The position numbers were made by a program, and so were the translations under genes. DNA of 51,605 bases. It comes from Lachnospiraceae bacterium (GTDB lineage Bacteria > Bacillota > Clostridia > Lachnospirales > Lachnospiraceae). Location of the stretch: positions 1-51,605 of the forward strand of contig JAMPFQ010000028.1 of assembly GCA_023664345.1 (NCBI GenBank), in the 5' to 3' direction. Below, one piece after another: positions 8,068 to 17,333 of the stretch (positions are counted from its first letter, which is position 1; every line of letters begins with the position of its first letter). A model generated the notes under the pieces. It worked only from the letters and a program-made list of their open reading frames with translations. It was not told the DNA's origin and did no database searches.

Positions 8068-9723
8068 ATGGTTACGGTTACAATCCGCGGGGAGAAGAAG
8101 CAATATGAACAGGGAATCTCATTTGAGGCCATCGCGAAAGAGTATCAGAAAGAGTACGGCGGCATGATCGCTGTGGCGGCTGCGAACGGCAAAATCAGGG
8201 AACTGTTCAAGAAAGTGACGAAAGATTGTGAAGTGGACTTTTTTACCCTGAAAGACGCGGTGGGGCATAAGACCTATGTGAGGACGGCGACCATGCTGTT
8301 CTTAAAAGCGGTCCATGATATCTTTGGCCCCGAGGCGGCGCAGGACACCAGGGTGGAATTTGCCATCGGGCATGGCCATTATATCAGTTCCAACGGCAGG
8401 ATCCCGGCAACGGAGGAGAACGCGGTCAGGATCAGAGAGCGCATGGAGCAGCTTGTGGCGGAGAAAGCGCCTTTTAAAAAGCGTTCTTATCCTTTGGATG
8501 AGGCCATGGAACTGTTCAGGGCTCATGGGATGAAAGATAAGGAGAAGCTGTTCCGTTACCGCATGAGTTCTTCCGTGAACATATACGAGATACAGGGTTA
8601 TTATGACTACTATTACGGATATATGCTGCCCCATGCGGGATATGTGAAGTGGTTTGACGTGATCGCCTATGACGAAGGGTTTATGATGCTTTTGCCTACC
8701 CGGAAGGATCCTGCGGCTGTGGAACCTTTTAAGGAGCAGAGGAAACTGTTCCAGACCATGAAGAGTTCTACGGAATGGGGAAAGAAGATAGGGATCGAGA
8801 CGGTGGGAGACCTGAACGACCAGATATGCAGCGGCTCCATGAGCGACATCCTGCTGATCCAGGAGGCGGAACAGGAGCGCAAGATCGCGGAGATCGCGCG
8901 GGATATCACGGACAGGGGCAATGTAAAGTTTGTCATGATCGCCGGGCCCTCCTCCTCCGGTAAGACCAGCTTCTCCCACAGGCTTTCCATCCAGCTGCGC
9001 ACGCTGGGGAAGACGCCCCATCCCATTGCGCTGGACAATTATTTCGTGGACAGGGAGAAGACCCCGAAAGATGAGAACGGCAAGTATAATTTTGAGTGTC
9101 TGGAAGCCATCGATGTGAAGTTGTTCAATGAGGATATGATCAGGCTTCTGAGGGGAGAGGAAGTGGAACTTCCCGAATTTGATTTCAAGACAGGAAAGCG
9201 GGAGTACAGAGGGAACTTCAAACGGCTGGGAGCGGATGATATCCTGGTGATCGAGGGGATCCATGGATTGAATGAGAAAATGTCCTACGCGCTGCCTGAG
9301 GAGAGCAAATATAAGGTTTATATCAGTGCGCTGACCACCCTGAACATAGATGCCCACAACCGCATCCCTACCACGGACGGCAGGCTGCTGCGCCGTATGA
9401 TCAGGGACGCCCGCACCAGGGGGACGGCGGCACAGGGGACTATCGCCATGTGGTCCTCCGTTCGCAGAGGAGAGGAGGAGAATATCTTTCCTTTCCAGGA
9501 GGATGCGGATGCCATGTTCAATTCCGCCCAGATCTACGAGCTGGCAGTGATGAAGACATTTGCCGAACCGCTCCTGTTCCAGATTCCCAAAGAGGATCCG
9601 GAATATTATGAGGCGAAGCGGCTTTTGAAGTTCCTGAATTATTTTCTGGGAATGCCCAGCGAGGATCTGCCCAATAATTCCATCTGCAGGGAGTTTGTAG
9701 GAGGCAGCTGTTTCAATGTGTGA
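8068..9723 (+). CDS. Uridine-kinase-like nucleoside kinase with TGS/SAD N-terminus
   Basis: 551 residues. The N-terminal 60 residues resemble a TGS domain, followed by a threonyl-tRNA-synthetase-like second additional domain (IGHGHYISSN region, residues 85-200). The C-terminal half is a P-loop kinase with GPSSSGKTSFSHR near residue 293 and a LDNYFVDREKTP segment typical of the uridine kinase/phosphoribulokinase fold. Clostridial proteins of this architecture are annotated as nucleoside kinases. The SAD-like part probably has no editing role, which I infer from the absence of a synthetase core. It lies 5 bp after trmK, and its stop overlaps the next start by 8 bp. Confidence 0.88.
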   Translation: MVTVTIRGEKKQYEQGISFEAIAKEYQKEYGGMIAVAAANGKIRELFKKVTKDCEVDFFTLKDAVGHKTYVRTATMLFLKAVHDIFGPEAAQDTRVEFAIGHGHYISSNGRIPATEENAVRIRERMEQLVAEKAPFKKRSYPLDEAMELFRAHGMKDKEKLFRYRMSSSVNIYEIQGYYDYYYGYMLPHAGYVKWFDVIAYDEGFMMLLPTRKDPAAVEPFKEQRKLFQTMKSSTEWGKKIGIETVGDLNDQICSGSMSDILLIQEAEQERKIAEIARDITDRGNVKFVMIAGPSSSGKTSFSHRLSIQLRTLGKTPHPIALDNYFVDREKTPKDENGKYNFECLEAIDVKLFNEDMIRLLRGEEVELPEFDFKTGKREYRGNFKRLGADDILVIEGIHGLNEKMSYALPEESKYKVYISALTTLNIDAHNRIPTTDGRLLRRMIRDARTRGTAAQGTIAMWSSVRRGEEENIFPFQEDADAMFNSAQIYELAVMKTFAEPLLFQIPKEDPEYYEAKRLLKFLNYFLGMPSEDLPNNSICREFVGGSCFNV

Positions 9724-11263
9724 CAGAATGTACAGGATAAGCTTCAGGATCGTCAGGACAGCGGGAGCAGCCATGATGCTGCTCCTTGTCGCATGTGCGC
9801 TGGCGGATACCTGGTATATGCTGCCCGGTGAGGAGGAAATATCTTTTCACAAATGGGACAATGTAGCAGCAAATCTTCTGGCGGCTGTGTTCTGCTGTGT
9901 CCTCCTTTCCATGCTGCTCAGGCTTGAGAGCCGGCTTGGCGTGGGGCTGCACAGGATGATACCGGAAGGAATCGCTATAGCGGCGGCATCCTGGGCGTTC
10001 CTGGTCAGCATCTGGTGGATCTTTTCCGCGGAACGGCTGCCGATGGGAGATCAGGCTTTCATCTACGGAGGCGCCTCGTACTTTCGGGCAGGTGACTTTT
10101 CTTTTTTGGAGCAGGGCGGTTATTGTCATATCTACCCCTATCAGCTGGGGCAGATCGCTCTGGTGGAACTGCTCTATCATGTAGTGGAGCCTTTACAGTA
10201 TCGTCCCCTGCAGGTGATGAACGCGCTGGCCGCCGCAGGGATCGTTTACACGGGATATCGGCTGGTAAGGGAGTGGAGCGGCCGGTTCTGCACGGAAGTG
10301 CTCTACTGCCTGCTGATCAGTGCCTGTTTTCCTCTGTTCTTCTATGCTCCGTGGGTGTATGGCGATGTACTGAGCATTTTTCTGGCCTTTCTGAGTTTTT
10401 TCTTCCTGTGCCGTTATGACAGGCAGGAAAAAACGGGATATCTTGTGGGAATGATATTGACGATGGCGCTGGCGCAGCTGGTGAGGCAGAGCACTACCAT
10501 CATCTATATGGCTCTGGCTCTGACCGCGCTGGTGCGTTTTTTCGGGAAACGTGACAAAAAGCTGCTGCTGGCGGCGGCCATATCCATCGTGCTGTCCATG
10601 CTCCTCTTTGCCGGAATCTACAGGATGTATGAGGCTCGCTCCGGGATAGAGCGGTCAAAAGGCACTCCCACGGTGGTCACTCTGGCCATGGGAATGCAGG
10701 AGAGCAGGCATGGCTGCGGCTGGGACAATAATTATCAGAAAGACGTATACTCAGAGGCGGTATTTGACTATGAAAAAATGCGGGAAACAGGTGTGCGGGA
10801 ATTAAAAGAGCGGCTGTCCTGCTTTGCGCAAGATCCTGTATACGCCGCAAAATTTTATGGGAAAAAGATCTTGGCGCAATGGAACGCTCCTCTTTATCAG
10901 TCCGTGTTCTTTACGGCGGATTACCGACAGAGCGCTCCGCCCAAAGAAGGCACGCTGGCGGAACGCGTCAGCGGGTCGGCGTTCTGGACGCTTCTCTGGA
11001 TCTGTGACAGGGTACAGTTCGTGGTATATCTGGGAATGTTGTTCTGGTTTCTGATGGCTGTGAAAGAGAAAAGGGGAATCCTGCGGCAGATTGTTGCAGT
11101 GGCGGTCATAGGGGGTTTTTGTTTCAGCCTGCTGTGGGAGGCCAAGACCAGGTATATCCTGCCTTATTATCTGTTCATGTTCCCCTGTGCGGCGGTGGGA
11201 TACCGGGAATCTTACCGATGCCTGCGGCGCATGTTGTCCGGGCGCAAAGAGCAGGCTTTGTAA
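9716..11263 (+). CDS. GT-C fold membrane glycosyltransferase-like protein
   Basis: 515 residues with about ten or more hydrophobic segments. Its ATG overlaps the previous stop, and AGGAGG sits about 12 nt upstream. The first extracytoplasmic loop has MGDQAFIYGGASYFRAG and HIYPYQLGQ, which resembles the acidic-residue loop of GT39/ArnT-type enzymes that use polyprenyl-phosphate sugars. A periplasm-like domain with aromatic residues lies between residues 300 and 420. It probably transfers a sugar to a cell-surface polymer. The acceptor cannot be told. Its stop codon lies inside the repeated GTAACAGTTCAG motif. Confidence 0.7.
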   Translation: MCDRMYRISFRIVRTAGAAMMLLLVACALADTWYMLPGEEEISFHKWDNVAANLLAAVFCCVLLSMLLRLESRLGVGLHRMIPEGIAIAAASWAFLVSIWWIFSAERLPMGDQAFIYGGASYFRAGDFSFLEQGGYCHIYPYQLGQIALVELLYHVVEPLQYRPLQVMNALAAAGIVYTGYRLVREWSGRFCTEVLYCLLISACFPLFFYAPWVYGDVLSIFLAFLSFFFLCRYDRQEKTGYLVGMILTMALAQLVRQSTTIIYMALALTALVRFFGKRDKKLLLAAAISIVLSMLLFAGIYRMYEARSGIERSKGTPTVVTLAMGMQESRHGCGWDNNYQKDVYSEAVFDYEKMRETGVRELKERLSCFAQDPVYAAKFYGKKILAQWNAPLYQSVFFTADYRQSAPPKEGTLAERVSGSAFWTLLWICDRVQFVVYLGMLFWFLMAVKEKRGILRQIVAVAVIGGFCFSLLWEAKTRYILPYYLFMFPCAAVGYRESYRCLRRMLSGRKEQAL

Positions 11264-11331
11264 CAGTTCAGACAGGAATCTGATCGGTTGCCATGTTTTT
11301 TCATAACACGCTTAAAACAGGTCAAAAGGGG

Positions 11332-11360
11332 TTGTAAACGATCCGCTTTTAAGATATAAT
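11332..11360 (+). promoter_or_regulatory. Promoter of rnpB
   Basis: TTGTAA (11332-11337) and TATAAT (11355-11360) are 17 bp apart. The predicted 5' end of RNase P RNA falls 7 bp downstream of the -10 box, which is exactly where transcription should begin. Confidence 0.85.
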
Positions 11361-11366
11361 CGGCAT

Positions 11367-11763
11367 GTAAGTAAGACAGATGATCGCGGCTGCGCAGACA
11401 GTTGAGGAAAGTCCGGGCTTCACAGGGCAGGATGCCGGATAACGTCCGGTGGAGGCGACTCCAAGGCCAGTGCAACAGAAATATACCGCCAACTCCTCAG
11501 GGAGTGGAAGAACCGGCGAAGACGGTTCTTTCAGCTGTATGCGGATTCCGCATACAGGTTGGTCAGGGTGGAAAGGCAGTGTAAGAGACTACCGTCTGTC
11601 CGGTAACGGGCAGAGCCATGTAAACCCCATCCGAAGCAAGACCAAACAGAAAGCGACAGGCTTGCCCGGCCTGCTTTCAGGTAGGTCGCTTGACGCGGCT
11701 GGCAACAGCCGTGCCAGACAGATGATCATCCAACGACATAACCCGGCTTATCGTCTTGCTTAC
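11367..11763 (+). ncRNA. rnpB: RNase P RNA, bacterial class A
   Basis: The conserved 5' core CAGTTGAGGAAAGTCCGGGC lies at 11398-11418, and the 3' core ending in ACCCGGCTTATCG lies at 11741-11753. The outer P1 helix is formed by GTAAGTAAGAC (11367-11377) and GTCTTGCTTAC (11753-11763). About 397 nt, a normal length. It is the catalytic subunit that matures tRNA 5' ends. It has its own promoter and a terminator 10 bp downstream. Confidence 0.95.
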
Positions 11764-11774
11764 GTACCGGAAGC

Positions 11775-11820
11775 AAAAAGATTGTTTGCGGCAGGCAGCC
11801 TGCTGCGGATAGTCTTTTTT
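11775..11820 (+). terminator. Terminator of rnpB
   Basis: GCGGCAGG (11788-11795) pairs with CCTGCTGC (11799-11806, one G-T pair) with a short loop. Outer AAGATTGT/GATAGTCTT pairs extend the stem partly, and six T residues follow (11815-11820). Confidence 0.75.
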
Positions 11821-11825
11821 CTTGA

Positions 11826-12026
11826 GTAACAGTTCAGCCATGCAGAAATGATTGTACAAATTGCCCGTGGGAGCTTGCTCACTAAGGGCATAAGTTCTCA
11901 AGAGAACTGCACAATCATTTCTATAGGGCGGACGCCCGACATGAAATAAGTTGCCGACAATAGTGTTAATCTATTGGTGAATATGTATATTTCGGCAACT
12001 TATGAATGGCATGGCTGAACTGTTAC
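11826..12026. mobile_element. 201-bp MITE-like structured element with terminal inverted repeats
   Basis: Perfect 17-bp terminal inverted repeats run GTAACAGTTCAGCCATG (11826-11842) and its complement (12010-12026). The element is flanked by TTTCTTG on both sides (11818-11824 and 12027-12033), consistent with a 7-bp target duplication. Inside are several perfect hairpins: AGAAATGATTGT with its complement, GTTCTC-AA-GAGAAC, GGGCG-GA-CGCCC, and a long AAGTTGCCG stem with an inner CAATAG/CTATTG pair. It encodes no protein. It lies between the rnpB terminator and the COG0523 gene, so the GTPase leader was probably affected by the insertion. Confidence 0.75.
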
Positions 12027-12127
12027 TTTCTTGGTGGAAAGATTTGCTGCCTTTCTTGACAAAACGCCGTAAAGGGTGGAAAATAGGAGTTGAGTTAAAA
12101 AACAGTCTCGGAACAGGAGGACGGAGC

Positions 12128-13285
12128 ATGACAAAGATAGATGTTTTTTCAGGATTTTTGGGGGCGGGCAAGACCACTCTCATCAAAAAGCTGTTAAAGG
12201 AGGCTCTGGATGGCAGTAAGACGGTGCTGATCGAAAATGAGTTCGGTGAGATTGGCATCGACGGCGGTTTCCTGAAAGAGGCGGGCATTGAGATCAAGGA
12301 GATGAATTCAGGTTGTATCTGCTGTTCCCTGGTGGGAGATTTCGGCGCTTCCTTAAGGGAGGTGATCGACACCTATGCCCCCGAGCGCATCCTCATCGAG
12401 CCCTCCGGCGTAGGCAAGCTTTCCGATGTGCTGCGGGCGGTGGAGAATGTGGCGGCGGATCTGGATGTGCAGGTCAACAGCGCTGTGGCTGTGGTGGACG
12501 CTTCCAAGGCAAAAATGTATATCAAGAATTTCGGCGAATTCTTTATCAATCAGATAGAATACGCAGGCACGATCATGCTGAGCCGTACCGATAAGGTGAC
12601 TGGCGACAAGCTGCAGCAGTGCGTGGAACTGATCCGTGAGCACAACGCAAAAGCAACCATCATCACCACCCCGCTGGATCAGCTGGAGGGCGCTGCGGTG
12701 CTGGAGACCATTGAGGGCGCGGATACGCTGGAAGAGATGATGAAAGAGATGCTGGAGCATGCGCATGAAGAAGAGCATGAGCATCATCACGATCATCATG
12801 ATGAGGAGGGTGAGGCCTGTCCTGTATGCGGCGGGCATCATCATGACCATGAGGAACATGAGCACCATCATGACCATGAGGAGCACGAGCATCATCATGA
12901 CCATGAGGAATATGAGCACCATCATGACCATGAGGAGCACGAGCATCACCATGACCATGGGGAGCATGAGCATCACCATGACCACGGCCACGACCATCAT
13001 CACCATCATGCGGATGAGATATTTACAAGCTGGGGCATGGAGACGCCCGCAGTTTATACACAGGAGAAGATCGAGAGTATCCTGACCGCGCTGGACAGCG
13101 GCGAATACGGCGCAGTGCTCCGCGCAAAGGGCATGGTGCCCGCGGAAGACGGCACTTGGATATATTATGATTATGTTCCCGAAGAGCATGAGATCAGAAG
13201 CGGCAAGCCTGAGGTGACGGGGAAGATCTGCGTCATCGGTTCCGAATTGAAAGAGGAGAAGCTCGCTGGACTGTTTCATGTGTAG
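12128..13285 (+). CDS. COG0523 (CobW/YciC-type) metal-chaperone GTPase with His-rich loop
   Basis: 385 residues from ATG 12128, chosen because GGAGG (12116-12120) stands 7 nt upstream. The Walker A motif GAGKTT is at residues 12-17. The metal-binding CxCC motif (CICC) at 64-67 is the family hallmark. The guanine-specificity motif is SRTD rather than NKxD. Residues 212-295 form a His/Asp/Glu-rich loop with five copies of a nine-residue HEEHEHHHD repeat and one CPVC pair. The C-terminal CobW_C domain follows. The family hydrolyses GTP to insert metals; a His-rich loop favours zinc or nickel. It probably forms an operon with the next GTPase-like gene (71 bp downstream). Confidence 0.9.
   Translation: MTKIDVFSGFLGAGKTTLIKKLLKEALDGSKTVLIENEFGEIGIDGGFLKEAGIEIKEMNSGCICCSLVGDFGASLREVIDTYAPERILIEPSGVGKLSDVLRAVENVAADLDVQVNSAVAVVDASKAKMYIKNFGEFFINQIEYAGTIMLSRTDKVTGDKLQQCVELIREHNAKATIITTPLDQLEGAAVLETIEGADTLEEMMKEMLEHAHEEEHEHHHDHHDEEGEACPVCGGHHHDHEEHEHHHDHEEHEHHHDHEEYEHHHDHEEHEHHHDHGEHEHHHDHGHDHHHHHADEIFTSWGMETPAVYTQEKIESILTALDSGEYGAVLRAKGMVPAEDGTWIYYDYVPEEHEIRSGKPEVTGKICVIGSELKEEKLAGLFHV
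12851..12985 (+). repeat. 27-bp tandem repeat encoding HEEHEHHHD
   Basis: Five consecutive in-frame 27-bp units code for the His-rich metal-binding loop of the COG0523 GTPase. Third-position differences show some divergence between units. Such an array can gain or lose units by slippage without shifting the frame, changing metal-binding capacity. Confidence 0.85.
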
Positions 13286-13356
13286 GCGGCCTGTCAGGGG
13301 GCGGCCGACATAACGGCGTAAACAGCGTGTTTGACAGATAAGAAAGGCGGAACAAC

Positions 13357-14289
13357 ATGAAACCCGTATATATGATCAACGGCTTTTTGGAGAGCGGGAA
13401 AACCGAATTTATCAGTTTTACTCTGGCGCAGCCCTATTTTCAGATCAGGGGAAAGACTTTGCTGCTCCTCTGTGAAGAAGGGGAGAACGAGTATGACGTG
13501 GAATTGTTAAAGAGAAGCCGGACGGAGATAGAACTGATAGAAGAGGAAGCGGATTTTAATCCGTCCCATCTGACGGAACTGGAGAAGAAGCACAGGCCGG
13601 AGAGGATCATTGTGGAGTTCAACGGCATGTGGAATTACAAAAACGTCAAGCTGCCCTGGTACTGGAAGATCGAACAGCAGATCACTACCATTGACGGCTC
13701 GACTTTCCCCATGTATTATACCAATATGCGTTCCCTGCTGGCGGAGATGATACGGAAATCCGAGATGATCATATTTAACCGCTGTGATGATGTGCGGAAT
13801 GACCTGAACACTTACAAAAGGAACATCAAAGCGGTGAATCCCTCTGCGGATGTGATATTTGAGGACTCCAACGGCGAGATCGACGAGATCTTCGAGGAGG
13901 ATCTTCCCTACGACCTGACGCAGGATACGATTGTTCTGGATAACAATGGTTATGGTATCTGGTATCTGGATTCCATGGATCATCTGGAGCGTTACGAGGG
14001 CAAGAAGCTCCAGTTTGTGGCTATGGTATTAAAACCGGAGGACTTTCCGAAGGATTATTTTGTCCCCGGACGCATGGCCATGACCTGCTGCGCTGATGAT
14101 ATGGCATTTTTAGGCTATGCCTGCGAATATCCGGGAGCAGGGACATTAAAGCAGAAAGAATGGGTCAGGGTGACGGCCACCGTGGCCAGAGAGTACCGTG
14201 AGGAATATAAGGGCGAAGGCCCTGTCCTCCATGCGGTCAGCGTAGTAAAGACATCCGCTCCCAAAGAGGAGATCATCAGTTTCAGTTAA
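13357..14289 (+). CDS. COG0523-like GTPase fused to a DUF1980 (YcgQ) C-terminal-like domain
   Basis: 310 residues. Walker A (GFLESGKT, residues 9-16) opens a CobW-like domain, but the CxCC motif is missing and the nucleotide motif is NRCD. From about residue 215, the segment GKKLQFVAMVL...FVPGRMAMTCCADD resembles the C-terminal soluble domain of YcgQ/DUF1980 proteins, which carry a GRFxITCCxAD signature. In other Firmicutes YcgR-YcgQ and the COG0523 protein YciC belong to the zinc-starvation regulon. Here the two halves appear in one polypeptide, next to a canonical His-rich COG0523 gene, so a metal-homeostasis role is likely. The DUF1980 assignment is by eye. Confidence 0.72.
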   Translation: MKPVYMINGFLESGKTEFISFTLAQPYFQIRGKTLLLLCEEGENEYDVELLKRSRTEIELIEEEADFNPSHLTELEKKHRPERIIVEFNGMWNYKNVKLPWYWKIEQQITTIDGSTFPMYYTNMRSLLAEMIRKSEMIIFNRCDDVRNDLNTYKRNIKAVNPSADVIFEDSNGEIDEIFEEDLPYDLTQDTIVLDNNGYGIWYLDSMDHLERYEGKKLQFVAMVLKPEDFPKDYFVPGRMAMTCCADDMAFLGYACEYPGAGTLKQKEWVRVTATVAREYREEYKGEGPVLHAVSVVKTSAPKEEIISFS

Positions 14290-14304
14290 GTTGGGACGAT
14301 CATC

Positions 14305-15075
14305 ATGGCGCAGGAGAATGAAAAGGAAATACAGCAACTGAAGAACAGGTTCCGTGATCTGGCGGATAAGTCTTATTCCCAGGGCATTTACACCTTTACC
14401 GGTTTTCTGGGGCTGGGCGAACTGGATATCTTTTATCAGATGGAGCGTGAACTTGGCTACGCGGGCTTTGCCCTGAACGGCGGTTGTGAGGGTGCGGATC
14501 GGAAAATGGTCCGCTTCGGCGAGGAAGAGCAGCTGGGATATGAGCTGCCCTTTCCCATTGTGTGCATCCGCATCAGCCCGGTGAACGTCAGGTTCGCGGA
14601 TGAACTGTCCCACAGGGATTTCCTCGGAGCGCTGATGAATCTTGGAATCGAGCGGAGCACTGTTGGGGACATCAGGGTAGGTGAGAAAGAAGCCTGCCTT
14701 TTTTGTGTGGATTCCATAGCGCCTTTTATCTGTGAAAATCTGGCGCAGGTCAGGCATACTCACGTAAAGTGCAGTGTCACGGAGGATCCGGCGCATTTCC
14801 CGCAGGAAGAGCCTGTTCCGGTCAATATCCAGGTGCAGTCCCTGCGCGTTGACGCAGTGATCGCCAGGGTTTATAATATGTCAAGGGAGAAGAGCCTTGA
14901 TCTGTTCCGCGCCGGAAAGGTTTATGTGGAGGGCAGGCTCTGCGAAAACAATTCCCGGCTGCTCAAGCCGTCCGAGACTGTAAACGCCAGAGGGTATGGG
15001 AAATTTCGCATTGTGGGAGAACCCAGGGAGACCCGAAAAGGTAAGCAGGCGGTGGATGTGGCAGTATACAGGTAG
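14305..15075 (+). CDS. ylmH: YlmH-type S4-domain RNA-binding protein
   Basis: 256 residues. The N-terminal two thirds (FTGFLGLGELDIFYQ..., GDIRVGEKEACLFCVD) match the YlmH/putative photosystem II S4 family fold. Residues about 180-245 form the S4 RNA-binding domain, with RVDAVIARVYNMSREKSLDL and VEGRLCENNSRLLKP. In Firmicutes the protein acts on stalled or split ribosomes, and the gene usually sits in the division cluster near divIVA; here that context is absent. It begins 15 bp after the GTPase gene. Its TAG stop is the first three bases of a tandem hairpin repeat array. Confidence 0.85.
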   Translation: MAQENEKEIQQLKNRFRDLADKSYSQGIYTFTGFLGLGELDIFYQMERELGYAGFALNGGCEGADRKMVRFGEEEQLGYELPFPIVCIRISPVNVRFADELSHRDFLGALMNLGIERSTVGDIRVGEKEACLFCVDSIAPFICENLAQVRHTHVKCSVTEDPAHFPQEEPVPVNIQVQSLRVDAVIARVYNMSREKSLDLFRAGKVYVEGRLCENNSRLLKPSETVNARGYGKFRIVGEPRETRKGKQAVDVAVYR

Positions 15076-15404
15076 TCTCGTAACGGAGGCACAATGTGCC
15101 AAAGAACGGTACATGGAAGGAATTTTCAGATGCGTTCTGTGCAGATGAAAATTTCTTCCCCGCCAAGGGCGCAGAAGTGAAGAGACGGAACTGGAATAGT
15201 CTCGTAACGGAGGCGCCCGGAAGGAATTTTCAGATGCGTTCTGTGCAGATGAAAATTTCTTCCCCGCCAAGGGCGCAGAAGTGAAGAGACGGAACTGGAA
15301 TAGTCTCGTAACGGAGGCGCCCGGAAGGAATTTTCAGATGCGTTCTGTGCAGATGAAAATTTCTTCCCCGCCAAGGGCGCAGAAGTGAAGAGACGGAACT
15401 GGAA
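15073..15404 (+). repeat. Three tandem long-hairpin repeats (104-bp unit)
   Basis: Copies span 15073-15196 (124 bp, divergent near its start), 15197-15300 and 15301-15404. The last two are identical over 104 bp. Each unit folds on itself: GTCTC/GAGAC at the base, GCGCCC/GGGCGC in the middle, and a 14-bp stem made by unit positions 23-36 and 54-67 with one G-T pair. The array fills the whole gap between ylmH and the next gene and ends against its AGGAGG site. No open reading frame is convincing within it. Confidence 0.9.
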
Positions 15405-15417
15405 TAGGAGGAAAGTC

Positions 15418-16413
15418 ATGTATCAGTATTCTGTGATCCAATGGTTGTTCTTTTTTTACTTTTATTGCTTCATGGGATGGTGCATCGAGTCCGCGCATGT
15501 GTCCATCCGGACCAGAAAGCTGACCAACAGAGGTTTTATGCGGGGGCCTTTCCTGCCCCTTTACGGAAGCGGAGCCATTATGATGCTGGTGGTGTCCATG
15601 CCTTTTCAGGACAGTATCATATTGACTTATCTGGCAGGCTGCGTGGGGGCTACCATACTGGAATATATAACAGGTGTTACAATGGAGGCGCTCTTTAAAG
15701 TGCGTTACTGGGATTACTCCAACCAGAAATTCAATTTTCAGGGACATATTTGTCTGGGGACGACTCTTTCCTGGGGGCTGCTGACGATCCTTATGACGGA
15801 GATTGTGCATGTCCCGGTAGAAAAACTGATGTTATCGATTCCCTACAGGATCCTTACCATAGTCACCATATTCCTCACGGTGATCATTGCCGTTGACTTT
15901 GCCCTTTCCTTTAAAGCGGCCATCGACCTGCGGAATATCCTGGTCAGGATGGAGCAGGCCAAGCAGGAACTGGTACATATACAGAAGCGGCTGGATGTGA
16001 TCTTTGCCCTGGCAAACGAGGAATGGGAAAGCCGCAAGGAGGAATGGGAGAACCGTAAAGAAGAGCGGGTGGTCCGCAGAGAAGAGCGAAATGAAGGAAT
16101 TCTTGCAAAAACGGAGGCTTTTACAGAGGGATTGTCTGTCCGTATTGAGGATCTTCGATCCAGCATTGAAGGGAAACTGGCAGGCATCAAAAGTATGGTG
16201 CAGTCAAAGCCCTCCCAATATCTGGAAGATGCAGGAGAGGAATTATCGGATCTGAAAACGGAATATGCCGTCAATGTGGAGAAGAGAAAGCAGCTGGGCA
16301 GGATCAGGGATTTCTTCCAGAGGGATATGCTCCGCTCCAATCCCGGCATGACTTCCGTCAAGTTTAGGGAGGCGCTGGAGGAACTGAAAAGGAATGTGTC
16401 ATCCAAGAAATAA
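15418..16413 (+). CDS. Putative ABC transporter permease (CmpB family) with coiled-coil tail
   Basis: 331 residues from ATG 15418, with AGGAGG (15406-15411) 6 nt upstream. Residues 1-160 contain four to five membrane segments with the family motifs FMGWCIESAH, NRGFMRGPFLPLYG and EYITGVTMEALF, typical of PF06541 proteins labelled 'putative ABC transporter permease'. From residue 190 to the end the protein is a charged, Glu/Arg-rich coiled coil (EEWESRKEEWENRKEE). No ATPase partner is nearby, so the transport label is doubtful. It follows the hairpin array and ends at a strong terminator. Confidence 0.75.
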   Translation: MYQYSVIQWLFFFYFYCFMGWCIESAHVSIRTRKLTNRGFMRGPFLPLYGSGAIMMLVVSMPFQDSIILTYLAGCVGATILEYITGVTMEALFKVRYWDYSNQKFNFQGHICLGTTLSWGLLTILMTEIVHVPVEKLMLSIPYRILTIVTIFLTVIIAVDFALSFKAAIDLRNILVRMEQAKQELVHIQKRLDVIFALANEEWESRKEEWENRKEERVVRREERNEGILAKTEAFTEGLSVRIEDLRSSIEGKLAGIKSMVQSKPSQYLEDAGEELSDLKTEYAVNVEKRKQLGRIRDFFQRDMLRSNPGMTSVKFREALEELKRNVSSKK

Positions 16414-16446
16414 ATAACTATTGATATAGAATCCATATATGGAATC

Positions 16447-16480
16447 AAAGGCCTGCCGCGGAGAGTGACAGGTCTTTTTT
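16447..16480 (+). terminator. Terminator after the CmpB-family gene
   Basis: AAGGCCTG (16448-16455) pairs with CAGGTCTT (16469-16476), and the T-run continues to 16480. A palindrome TCCATATATGGA lies just before it. Confidence 0.75.
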
Positions 16481-16576
16481 GAAATTTCCGGTCTTAAACA
16501 ATTCTTAAAGATTTCACATGTTTTTTGTTAAAGTTTATTCTGCTACAATATGGTCAATGAGGGAGGAAATCGTAAC

Positions 16577-17269
<693 letters not shown>

Positions 17270-17333
17270 CCCTGTGGGACATTCTTTATAAGCCAACTTG
17301 GATTGTAAGATTGGCAAAAGGAGGGTTGAGAGT

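Noticed and set aside
15073..15404. Possible CRISPR array
   Set aside because: The units are contiguous, with no unique spacers, and each is a 100-bp hairpin; no cas genes are present.
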